Positions 49,932 to 64,000 of a DNA stretch of 64,000 nt are shown one piece after another. Under the pieces are notes generated by a model that searched no databases, was not told where the DNA came from, and worked only from the letters and a program-made list of their open reading frames with translations. The translations under genes were made by a program, and so were the position numbers. Every line of letters starts with the position of its first letter. Position 1 is the stretch's first letter. This DNA comes from Xiphophorus maculatus (taxonomy: Eukaryota > Chordata > Actinopteri > Cyprinodontiformes > Poeciliidae): the NCBI RefSeq assembly GCF_002775205.1, contig NC_036461.1, positions 12,499,015-12,563,014 on the forward strand. Reading direction: 5' to 3'.

Positions 49932-50720
49932 TCACGATACAGCTACGCTGTATGAGGGTGCGGGCGTTTCGGGTGTTTTTTTCCCTATATGTTTCATACT
50001 GTTCGATTCCATCAGACTGGATCCGCTGGACAGCGTGTTGGTCATGCGATTTGAGTGGTGATCCCCAGTGACACACTCGTGGAGGCGTTTTCCCACCAGG
50101 TAGATGACCTCGAAGATGGACAGCAGGACGCAGACCAGGCTGGTGACCACCATGAAGAGGGTGAAGATTTTCTTCTCGGTGGGCCGAGAGATGAAGCAGT
50201 CCACAGTGTTGGGACACGGGTCCTGTTTGCACTTGATTAGAGAGGGGAAGTCGTACCCCTCGTAGATGTGGTAGAGAAGGTAGACGAAGGTCACGTCCAC
50301 CCCTATTTTGAAAAGCAGCGTGAGGACGTAGGTCCACCATAGACCTCCCCGTTTCTTCCCAGTGTTCAGGTAAAGTCGGCGACAGTTTTCGCCATACTTT
50401 TCCCTGTGCTTTTTCTCCCTTTCTTCCCTGTAGGCCACATGCATCACCACCAGGAACGAGGGGCAGGTGACAAAGATGAGCTGCAGGGCCCACAGCCTGA
50501 TATGGGACACTGGGAAGAAGTGGTCGTAGCAAACGTTGTGGCATCCTGGCTGAGCCGTGTTGCATGCGAAGTCTTTCTGCTCATCTCCCCACACCTTCTC
50601 AGCCGCCACCACAAACACCATGATCCTAAAGAGGAACACAATGGACAGCCACACTCTACCAAAGGCTGTGGAGTACTTGTTCACCCCACTGAGCAAGCCT
50701 TGGAGGAATGCCCAGTTCAT
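49932..50720 (-). CDS. Gap junction beta connexin, GJB4/GJB5-like (Cx30.3/Cx31.1 group)
   Basis: Gap-junction channel subunit, 262 aa in one exon. N terminus [20 protein letters not shown] matches GJB4. Loop 1 has [12 protein letters not shown], loop 2 has [12 protein letters not shown], and the four membrane segments sit as in other connexins (about 20-40, 75-95, 130-150, 185-210). Features shared with GJB5 are [27 protein letters not shown] and the RLHEC stretch after TM4, so it may descend from the GJB4/GJB5 ancestor. Fish genes of this kind carry names such as cx34.4; I do not assign one. The C-terminal tail is Ser/Thr-rich and unlike the mammalian tails. It is closely similar to the neighbouring gjb3-like gene over the first 100 residues. 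Confidence 0.92.
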   Translation of the reverse strand: MNWAFLQGLLSGVNKYSTAFGRVWLSIVFLFRIMVFVVAAEKVWGDEQKDFACNTAQPGCHNVCYDHFFPVSHIRLWALQLIFVTCPSFLVVMHVAYREEREKKHREKYGENCRRLYLNTGKKRGGLWWTYVLTLLFKIGVDVTFVYLLYHIYEGYDFPSLIKCKQDPCPNTVDCFISRPTEKKIFTLFMVVTSLVCVLLSIFEVIYLVGKRLHECVTGDHHSNRMTNTLSSGSSLMESNSMKHIGKKTPETPAPSYSVAVS

Positions 50721-51420
50721 GATGGAGTTTGTTCACAAACTGTCTCTTCCTGCTGATCGAAGACAGACAAAAGGCTTTCCTCGGGGCTTAAATGTCACAG
50801 ATAGATCTGAAACAAACAAAATCTAAAGTCAATCATTGAGAAAGCAACAAACACAAATAAATGTCAGTAACTTTGTGTTCTGGTAGTTTAAACAGTATTT
50901 CATCACTCAAAAGATCGCTAAAATACACATTGTTCTTATTTATCTAGTTAGATCTCATTTGCATCAGCGTCCATTTCATTCTTACAGTGTTGTAACTCTT
51001 GCTAAATCCAGCCTCTTACTTTCCGTAGCCTGCAATAAAGACTTCCAAGTTTGTACATTCCGTGCGTAATTGCGCGCTGACACGAGTTCCCACATGAAGC
51101 ACACTAAAACAGCTTCACATCACGGTCTGTTCTAGTATGTTCGCTCGTATCTGTTTGAAGTTACTCACAGTTTAAAGCTCAAAAACAGTCGCGGTGCCTC
51201 AGAGTCGCAGCAGAGCAGCAGTCCGTGGATCAGCAGCCCCGACGAGAATCTCGGCAGAATTACTCCCCGGGACTGGAATGGAGCTGAAAGTTGGGGTGGA
51301 GCTGTTAGCCTGGTATGTGACGTCCCACCGCGCTGACCTGTTCAGGTGTGGCTCCACAACCATCAACGCTTGTTCAACCAATGAAAGGTATTCCATTGTC
51401 AGCGTCTCGACTCTTACGTA
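50721..51420 (-). promoter_or_regulatory. Split leader and promoter of the gjb4/gjb5-like connexin
   Basis: Minus strand: acceptor GTTTGTTTCAG before 50806 gives an 86-nt leader in the coding exon. Donor TAAACT|GTGAGT ends a non-coding exon at 51169. Upstream is a CpG-containing stretch (51180-51345) and an inverted CCAAT word (CAACCAATG at about 51374-51382). This is the same two-exon layout as the neighbouring connexin. Confidence 0.5.
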
Positions 51421-51599
51421 AAACACGACCCAAACAAGCTCTCCAAAGTTAGCGGTTGGTTTTCATATGAAGATATGCAGACTTAACAAAGATTTTTTTC
51501 TTTCTTTCTTTTTTTAAAAAACTTTTTAAAAAACATGAAAAGGAAAAAAAAAAGATAAAGATAAACCTTTCCAAAAATATTTATAAGGCGTCTCAATTG

Positions 51600-52010
51600 A
51601 TTAAAATATCATCGATAAATTGATTTACTGAAATATTTCAGTTCAAAAAATGAAGGTCTCATAAATTTCTCACACATTAAGTGTATTGTATATTGTATAT
51701 ATATCTATAGATATAGATATACAGTATATATACATTACAGTTTTATTTCAGTCATCTTGGATAAATAAAACACCAAACTTTACCAAAAAAAATGTAAATA
51801 ATACAAATGAAAACAATTTTTATACATAAATGTTTAATTATTATTGACACCAATAGACAAGCTACAAGTTGTATCAAAGCACATTACAGGAAGGTTTAGT
51901 GGAAGGAAGAAGTGTTGTAGAAAAGGTGAAAACCATTGCCTGGACTGTTGTTCCGTGGTACAAAATTCTCACTTAAAATTTAAGTCAATGAAATGCATTT
52001 GATTTAGAAA
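51600..52010. mobile_element. Decayed Tc1/mariner fragment
   Basis: GATTTACTGAAATATTTCAG, then (after an AT-rich stretch) ATTATTGACACCAATAGACA and GGTTTAGTGGAAGGAAGAAG followed by TGTTGTAGAAAAGG, match the family also seen at 3540-3840 (GAAAGTTGAGTGGAAGGAAA, AAGTGTGGTAGAAAAAGG). A complex AT repeat lies at 51688-51732. Confidence 0.6.
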
Positions 52011-52190
52011 TAAAAGTCACAGAATTTGGAGGAAGTGTAGAAAGGCACTGCATTGAAATCCAGCATAAAGGTTCCACAGAGAGACATGATTCGTTTTGAT
52101 TCAAAGCCAAGTGTCTTAATTTATCAGCCAGACCCAATGCAGGCACCCGATTAACTCACTTTGCAACCAAACTCTCCTGACTGTGTTTAC

Positions 52191-52553
52191 TAGGGGTGAA
52201 CCGATTTATCGGTGCCGATTTCCTCAATTTTGGGAGATCGGTGATCAGCTGATTTTTACATGTGAAGCCCATCTTATCCATCAATGTTATCAACCTCGGC
52301 AAAGGTCTAAAAGTCAACCACTGTGCTTTTCTTTTCTGCTGTGATTGTGGTTTGACTGACAAACCGACCAACCAGGTCATGTTTGCACATTTACAGTTAA
52401 CAATAGTCACCCCATTGTTGCCAATTCAGCAACTTTCTTGATATATTAAGCAACTTTTCAGACAAAAAATGGTACCAGCCAGAATTAGAATTGGTAAGTT
52501 AGGCTTTTTAAAAGATTGGTAATCGGCCAGAAAACTGCCATCGGTGCACTCTA
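52191..52553. mobile_element. Non-autonomous hAT element, apparently complete
   Basis: 363 bp. Left end TAGGGGTGAACCGATTTATC; the right end ATCGGTGCACTCTA is its imperfect inverse. Perfect 8-bp target duplication GTGTTTAC at 52183-52190 and 52554-52561. The ends match the frequent fish hAT type with ACCGATC/ATCGGCC motifs next to the terminus (AATCGGCCAG at 52521). No transposase frame. Confidence 0.9.
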
Positions 52554-52561
52554 GTGTTTAC

Positions 52562-54011
52562 CTAATACCTAATCAGTGCTACAACCTTGCAGCCTCTATA
52601 ATGTGCGACTCTACATTGATGAAAACAAATGAAGAACTGAATGCATATGGCTTTTAGTACATTTCTTAATTAAAAGTAAATTTCTTTTTTATTGTGTGAT
52701 ATAATCTTTTTAGCACAACAAACTGATTTTTTGGACTACTTTGGCTGCTAGACAAAGTAGTCAAAAGAAGCAGAAATAAACACTAGAAATATATCCATTA
52801 GTGTGTGATCACCATCTAATGAGTTTGGCTTTTTGAATTCAATTACTGAAATAAATTACCTTTTCAATGACATTCTACTTTTTTAAATGTGCCCGTTTCA
52901 GTTCATCAGTTTGAATTTGAATAGGTCTGATCGTCATATCAACATAATCTCAAAACTCAGCGTTAAAAGGGTGCTGCTAGGCTATGCTGGTTTTTATTTC
53001 CTTGGAAAGTGCAATCTCTGCTGGGTCCAGTTCACAATCCCAGTGGTATTATTCAGGCGAGATCAATCATTAAAGGTGAACCAGACTTCATTCCTTGTTG
53101 GTTCAATTATTACTTTTACACTGAGCAAAATTACAACCATATTATAAGGAACTTTATAGATCAAATTCTGATGTGCAAGTACAGTTATACGTTAAGTGTT
53201 AAAAGAAATGGACTGAGCACATAACTTTGAGGGATCTCAGTGCATAATGAAATTGGAAAGAGTCATTATGCTGAATCTCTCCAGCATGAAATTCAGAATC
53301 TAGAGACATGCAGCATTATTCTGGCTTAGCAACATAAGTCTCTCCATTAAGTCTCTGGGGAATGATTGTAAATGAATGAGTACTTTGTTCGCATCCTTTG
53401 TGGTTACAATTTGGATTATAGGCAACTGGTAACTAGTGATGCAAGCCAGTTAAAACATTTTATTGCTGCGTCAGTGCAATAAGATGGTAAACATTTATGC
53501 AGGACAGTGAAAAGTTATTAAGTAGCCAGACTTTATGTGGGTCTTTCAAAGTTTTTCTACAAACTTTGTATGATCTGTCACTCAACTTCTTTCCAGTTCT
53601 TGTCACTTAGATGAGGCAGAATTTTGTGTTTAATGACCAAAAAGGAAGGCAAAGATAAGGACAAAAGAAAATAATTCAGAGCTAAAACATCTGCTAGCAG
53701 ATGATCAGTATTTGGAAATCAAATCTTAAGAGGGCAAAGGAATCAATAAAGGAGTTTTAGCATGTCTGTCAAACTGTCCTGATCTGTGTTTTTCGATATA
53801 CTGATCTAAAGAAACAGGAACATATTGCATTTTCTGTGACAGGTTGGGTAAATCTTAAGATCTCTCTCTTGCAATTTAAATAATTTTTAAAAATTAGTAG
53901 TGATAACACCTCTTGCATAGTTTCTATGCAACTTCAGTTTCAGGCATAAATAGATGACATTGCAATTATTGAAAATGCTTACTAACCTGTGATTTAGTTA
54001 TAAAAAATGTG
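52562..54011. other. Spacer without recognised features
   Basis: AT-rich, nothing supported. The open frame 52887-53147 overlaps another in a second frame and has no family resemblance. Confidence 0.35.
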
Positions 54012-54017
54012 TTTATT
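54012..54017 (-). terminator. ppie polyadenylation signal
   Basis: AATAAA on the minus strand about 110 nt after the ppie stop codon. Confidence 0.6.
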
Positions 54018-54126
54018 GAAATATTTACATAACAAAATGGATTTCAGTTAAAAAAAATATTGTCTTAGACAAACATCTGTCATCAGACACAGACAAACAA
54101 GCAAACCCTGTTTTTTTTTAACTCAT

Positions 54127-57100
54127 TCATACATATTCTCCACAGTCTGAGATGATCACTTTCTGTTTTGGTTTGCCATCCTTCGTTCCCTGAGCCTGGA
54201 GGAATAAAGCAAAGTCAGGTCACATTTAAATCCAACTTATTTTTAAAAGATTACCAACTCCTTAAAAGCAGGGTTGTTTTCTGACTACACACATTTACTT
54301 TACATGGAACCACATAAACAAAATCACTAAATGTATATTCTTTATGCTGGATTAGGAACCTGCATTTCAATGAAATTAGCAGATTGTGGCTTGATTTCTT
54401 ACTTCCATTGCACGCAGCACATCCATCCCCTCCACCAGATCGCCAAACACAACATGTTTCCCATCCAGCCAGTCCGTTTTGTCTGTTGTGATGAAGAACT
54501 GAGAGCCGTTTGTGTTTGACCCAGAGTTTGCCATGGAGAGTTGCCCTGTGTGAGCGAGCACGCAACTTTAGCCAAACATTGTAAGGATCAGAAAAAAACA
54601 ATCCGCTTGGTGCTAGATTCCTTACCTGGAGCGGTGTGTTTGAGGACAAAGTTCTCGTCATCAAACTTTTTGCCGTAGATGGATTTCCCGCCGGTGCCGT
54701 TGTGGTTGGTGAAGTCTCCTCCTTGGCACATGAACTGAGGGATAATGCGATGGAAGCTGCTGCCTTTGTAGCCAAACCCCTTTTCATGTGTGCACAAGCA
54801 GCGGAAGTTCTCTATTGAATTTAAAAATAATGTAAAGTTTTAGATAAACATTATATTAAATCTGTAGTTTCATTTTAAAGCTGTAGAAAACTGATTTGTG
54901 TTTCCCCCCCCACCCATTTCTTTGATGCATCAGAGAGATTTCCAGCAGGCTTGAGTCATATTTCACATGTTGATGCTGGAATTTGAAGACATCTAAAAGC
55001 CCACCTTTATCCTGACATTTGGGCCTAAAATGTTGAGATGGCAACACTAACTGCACATTACTGTGAAATGTTGTAAGGTAAGATCATTTTATTTATATAG
55101 CACATTTTCAGCAACAAGACAATTCAAAGTGCTTTGCATGATTTAGAGGAAATACAAACAATACAAAATAAAAGAAAAGCAAGAGAAAAATAAAAGTATA
55201 GAATTACATATTGGTTCCTCATGTTTAATAATGAATTAAAATGTATCAACTAGTAGGGGTTTCTCTGGATTTATGACTTGATAAAACTAGATGTTGGTTC
55301 TCTGTGTTTGATTCTATAAAGTAGATGGTCCTAAATGTTGATCTAAGGCAGTGCTTCTCAATTCCAGTCCTCAAGCCCACCTGCTCTGCATGTTTTAGCT
55401 GTACCCCTATTTCAGAACAGCTGATCCAAATGATTGCATTACCTGTTCTGCAGCCATCAAGTACTGCAGAAGCCTGTTAATCACTCATAGATTCAATCCA
55501 GGTGTGTGGCAGCAGGGAAACACCTAAAACATGCAGGGTAGGGAGGCCTGAGAACCGGAATTGAGAAACACTGATCTAAGGTAATGAGTAGTTTCTCTAG
55601 ATTCTAAGTTTTTTCTAATTCCTTAAGTATATAAACTAATTGTCCCTGATCTGGGAGTAGTTTCTCTGGAAACCACTGCGGAAGAGATGCTAAAAGGCAT
55701 CTTGTTTTTTCTTTTTTCTTTTTGTCAATTAGAAACTTAAAAAATAATAAAAACAAACCTACACCACAGAATCCCACCACACAGAAAAAACAGGACATTT
55801 ATTAGCTAAGCAAGAAAGAATGTTCACCCTTACAGATCTGTCAATCCTACAACATGTTTAAAGGAGTTTTTACAGACCTACTGTCATTGGGACAATGTCG
55901 GCCCGGAGGAGGAAGCGCAGTCTCCCTGCTGGCTTGTTGCCGATCTTTATATCCATGTAGACCTGTGGATTCACTCTGCCCTTCTTAGCTGGAGGCTCAC
56001 CCTGCAAATAATAAATTATTCTCCACTTATTTACTCCAAGTATTCCAGACTGGAAACATAGATCAGGATTCATATATACATTTTAAATCAAAATGTAAGA
56101 ATCAAATTCTTAAAGAGCTATTAGTTTCATTTTAGCATGTTTTAAAATGATAAGTCGACAGAAACTTCTACAGTGGTCAGATTTTAAATAAGGATATTTC
56201 TTAAATCAAATTAGCTACTTTTGCAAAGTAATTCAATAATGTATGCAATAACAATCATATACTCCATAAGAGATGCTGAAAAACATCTTATCTGGAATCA
56301 AATAAGTGTCTCTTTGATCTCATTTAACTACATTTACTAAATCAAAGAAAACATCATCATAGCCATACCGCTACACACAATGGTATTTACATTTGTAAAT
56401 ATTCAAATTAAAATATGATCCAATTCTGATCACATTAGTTTTCATAATTTATATTTAGAACTTGCATAGTCTGTAGAAAGTCATATTCCAGTTAATTTTG
56501 AAAAAATAAAGTAGCCAAAACCACTGCATCTTCACTTTGAGGCAATCCGTCAAGCTGACCTTAAACGAACTGAATTCTTCACAAAAGCACATTCAGCAGC
56601 AACGGCGGTGACCGACAAAGAAACCCACTTATCAGACATATAAACTAACTATTAAGATGCCTCTTACTTCCTGTGTTGTGGTGGTCGCTTCTCCAGATGC
56701 TGCCTCTGCCTCAGCTTCCTCTACCGTTTTCCCTGAGAACTTCTTCAGCCAGTCGTCATCCGACCACACTATGGGGAGGAAAAAATTACAGAATGAAGCA
56801 AAAGAAATAATATTTTTTTTTTAAAGTTCCGAGTGGAGTATAGTTTTCAGTACCTGGTCGAGAAGAACCCTCTTTGATTCTCATTGGCTTTGCAATGTTG
56901 ACACGGATGGTCCGTCCAAAAAGCTCAGACTCATTCTGATTAGCCAAAAGCAAAGAAGTAGCACGTCAGCAACAACTGTCAAGGCCACCAGAGAGTAACA
57001 GCACACATTTACCTCTTACCATGTTATCGATAGCTGCAGCTGCATCCTGCACAAGAAGAAAATACTCATCAGTCACCTTATGAAGAAACACGCTTTAAAT

Positions 57101-57736
57101 TGTATATATATTTTCATTCCTTCACATACCTCTGCCAGCTCAAACTCAATGAATGCAAACCCTCTGTGCTTTTCTGAAAAGTTAGCACAACACACAGTAA
57201 TTAAGCCTGGATCCACCGGCATTTTTAGTAAATGTAACAATAAGTGTGTGGGTTTACCTGTTTCATAGTCAAGTGGTATCTGGATGTCTATGATGTCTCC
57301 AAAGGGAATAAAAGCTGCATGCAACACCTTTTCATCCACCTCCTCAGCCAAGCCACCTCACAGAAAACACACAATACAGACACTCAGCTTATACATAATA
57401 ATAATATGCTGTTTTTATTGATGTTTGCCAAGATTCAGCGGTGAATGCCAATCTTTAGTCTTTATATCATAACTAGTGTTGTTAATAATACTACATTAAA
57501 ATTATGAGATATTAAAAGGTTGCAGCATTTGGTAGATTAGTGCACATTTTCTCTGTCTACATGTCTTCTAAAGGCACAAACACCGCCTTTGCGCTCTTAT
57601 TACTTTCATGAACACAATTATAAGTGAAGTAGAACAATATTCCTAAAGTACATAAACCATAAATCATATAATGCACTTTTAAAGTAAAAAATCTAAAAGA
57701 CTCACCGACATACAGAACTCGTTTGTTGGCCGCCAT
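54127..57736 (-). CDS. ppie: Peptidyl-prolyl cis-trans isomerase E (cyclophilin E)
   Basis: Nuclear, spliceosome-associated proline isomerase with an RNA-binding domain. Ten exons, listed high to low: 57706-57736, 57258-57356, 57130-57173, 57020-57046, 56854-56935, 56668-56768, 55878-56001, 54626-54811, 54403-54545, 54127-54195; 906 nt, 301 aa, the same as human. RRM at about 5-83 with RNP2 RVLYVGGL and RNP1 HRGFAFIEF; an acidic, Ala/Thr-rich linker (about 105-140) that differs most from mammals; cyclophilin domain about 140-300 with catalytic [22 protein letters not shown] and [10 protein letters not shown]; ends [18 protein letters not shown] begins exon 1. All introns GT-AG. An hAT MITE and a LINE tail sit in the intron between exons 7 and 8. 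Confidence 0.97.
55080..55200 (-). mobile_element. LINE 3' tail fragment
   Basis: TTTATTTATATAGCACATTT, then CAGCAACAAGACAATTCAAA and GTGCTTTGCATGATTT, is the reverse complement of the 3' tail seen at 20100-20150 (AAGCACTTTGAAATGCCTTG, TGCTGAAATGTGCTATACAA). Only the tail remains, in a ppie intron. Confidence 0.7.
55349..55573. mobile_element. Non-autonomous hAT element, apparently complete
   Basis: 225 bp, starting CAGTGCTTCTCAATTCCAGT and ending with the near-perfect inverse (GGAATTGAGAAACACTG). Perfect 8-bp target duplication ATCTAAGG at 55341-55348 and 55574-55581. A different subfamily from 37836-38059 but with the same style of internal sequence (GTCCTCAAGCCCACCTGC, GCATGTTTTAG). Inserted in a ppie intron. 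Confidence 0.92.
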
Positions 57737-57830
57737 ATTAGACGTAACCTTTCAACTATGACCGCTTCCGCTGATTGGTGGGCTAAAAGTAAAGCCCGCC
57801 TCCAGGATGTGTTTGGCTACAGCGCCTCTT
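57737..57830 (-). promoter_or_regulatory. ppie promoter
   Basis: Toward ppie: GGCGGGCTTTACTTTTAGCC, the CCAAT word in CCACCAATCAGCGG (about 57782-57769), ETS-like AGCGGAAGCGG, and TCTAATATGGCGGCC, a YY1-type AATATGGCGGC overlapping the start codon. No TATA. A housekeeping arrangement with a very short leader. Confidence 0.5.
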
Positions 57831-57898
57831 AGTGGTCATCCCTGGAACTACTACTTATGTTTATTATCTTTTTTTCAGTTTGATCGATCGACTTAAGT

Positions 57899-57972
57899 CA
57901 GGAGTGCCCAAAGTCGGTCCACGAGGGCCGGTGTTATGCCGAGAAATGCATGCCTGCCGAGAATTGCATGCC
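57899..57972. repeat. Broken hAT end with a small tandem duplication
   Basis: CAGGAGTGCCCAAAGTCGGT followed by CCACGAGGGCCGGTGTT (57899-57935) resembles the left end of the hAT type at 37836. It is then interrupted by two 18-base units, TGCCGAGAAATGCATGCC (57937-57954) and TGCCGAGAATTGCATGCC (57955-57972), which differ at one base. Confidence 0.65.
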
Positions 57973-58910
57973 CGACTTGTAGTCCATCAAAGTTGAAGCT
58001 ACAAATTATTTTTTATTATTAAAGACTACTAATAAAATTTGTTTGCATATAAAAATAGTGTATTTCTTTGTGCAAAAGCGTAAACATTAAGTCCCTCGTA
58101 ATTTATCTCCACTGCGCAAATTGTTTGCAATACTTGTTTTGCTAAATTGCTCTCCTGTTTTTCTTTGTCTCCTCCAAGTTATATTACTAAATGAAATTTT
58201 TAATTGTTTACACGACAATATTTATATTGTGATCACTTTCACTATCATTTTGTCAATACTTCAGCATAATATTAAAGTAATAAAATAACTGGTTATCCTG
58301 ATTTTTATAATCATATGGCCACTAGCATATTACATTTAATTAAATTGCAAATATGTAAGTAATTTTGTATGATATGATGATGATTATTAAACAACGTATT
58401 TATTTTGTAAATTACTATTTCCTTCAAAATATTAACTTAAAAGTGTAACAATAAAATACACACTTTATTTTATTATGTTTCTTTACAAATATGTAAGATA
58501 TGTAAGACATTTTTAAAAATCTCCCAAATTCTTAAAAACAAGTCTTAGACATAAGGCCTATAATGATAATAATTCAACAACAACCACATTATTAATAGGA
58601 ATATTAATGCTACATTTCTATATGACCACATTTAAGTTCTTAATAATTTGTTAAGTTAAAAAATTAAACATTGATAAATTCTAAAACATTGAAGGTTTTG
58701 TTTATTTGTTTACAGCTGCTTTACAGTAATTATTTCTGCTGTTCAAAAAAAAATCTGTAATTTGCAAAAATTACCTTCTCTTGTAAAGAAATTCCAAGCA
58801 TTTATCAGCACCTAAACCTGCCACAGCAGCACATCCTATTCAATATACTTTATTCCCATTCAAAATACCTGAAGTCAAACTTGACTCAATAAAACACCAA
58901 GAGACTTATG
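57973..58910. other. AT-rich spacer between ppie and pabpc4
   Basis: Very AT-rich, no open frame of note, no repeat recognised. Confidence 0.5.
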
Positions 58911-58925
58911 TTTGTTTATCATCCC

Positions 58926-58931
58926 TTTATT
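58926..58931 (-). terminator. pabpc4 polyadenylation signal
   Basis: AATAAA on the minus strand about 430 nt after the stop codon; the intervening sequence is non-coding, with T-runs at 59154-59187. Confidence 0.55.
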
Positions 58932-59363
58932 GATAATTCCACACACCCATGAGAATATGAGATGGCTAAGAAGCCAATCATTTTAAAATCAAAGTGAAGC
59001 CTTCAAGCAAAAATAAAGAATAAGATTCATGTTGGTTTTGGAAAAAGGTTTCTGGCCTTTTCTGATCAAATATGTGCTGTGTTCATGACTCTTTCACATT
59101 AACGTAGTGTGTAGTTTAAAAGTATGTTGCAACTAGAAACATACTTGAACGGGTTTTTTTTTTTTTTCTTAATTTAAATTTTTTTTTGATATTTTTGCAT
59201 AAGTTATTGAAGGTACTGTAGTGTATCTGTCCATCCTGACTTTGATTTCTCAGTCCTGGAACAACACAATGAACTCATTAGTACCACAGTGTAATTCATT
59301 TGAAATGATCAAATATGATTAGTTTTACTGTTTTTCATACCAAGTTAATACAGTATCCGGTTT

Positions 59364-64000
<4,637 letters not shown>

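Noticed and set aside
49849-50565. 238-codon open frame on the minus strand overlapping the second connexin
   Set aside because: It is the shifted-frame shadow of the connexin coding exon; no family resemblance, while the main frame is an intact connexin.

Overview
This is vertebrate DNA, almost certainly from a ray-finned (percomorph-like) teleost. Small coding exons are separated by short GT-AG introns, non-coding DNA is AT-rich and full of Tc1/mariner, hAT and LINE debris of kinds common in fish, and the encoded proteins match fish orthologues. No bacterial, viral or plasmid features were seen.

Layout. (1) 1-1109, minus: the 5' part of insm1, a SNAG-domain zinc-finger repressor cut off by the window start, with its promoter at about 1270-1340. 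(2) 1.3-22.4 kb: about 21 kb of gene-poor DNA. It alternates blocks that look like conserved non-coding elements (dense in homeodomain, SOX and POU words) with decayed Tc1/mariner and LINE copies. It also holds one isolated exon-like segment (13540-13646, minus) and one near-perfect hairpin (16766-16827). (3) 22.6-36.8 kb, plus: gale (UDP-glucose 4-epimerase, 10 coding exons), zbtb8a (BTB zinc-finger protein, 4 coding exons) and hmgcl (HMG-CoA lyase, 9 coding exons). The last zbtb8a intron carries an array of tRNA-Ile-like sequences. (4) 36.9-41.5 kb: transposon-rich spacer. (5) 41.6-50.7 kb, minus: two beta-type connexins with uninterrupted coding regions, gjb3-like and gjb4/gjb5-like, each apparently with a separate non-coding first exon. 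(6) 54.1-57.7 kb, minus: ppie (cyclophilin E, 10 exons, 301 aa). (7) 59.4-63.2 kb, minus: the 3' two thirds of pabpc4 (11 exons seen; the 5' exons lie beyond the window).

The genes do not form a functional pathway. In human, gale/hmgcl, zbtb8a, the GJB cluster and ppie/pabpc4 all lie on 1p34-p36, so the right two thirds is a rearranged block of old synteny. INSM1 is on human chromosome 20, so the insm1-gale junction is a lineage-specific join or an assembly join. Gene models were rebuilt by eye from splice sites, reading-frame continuity and family knowledge. Mobile-element calls rest on remembered family consensus sequences, and their boundaries are approximate except where a target-site duplication is given.
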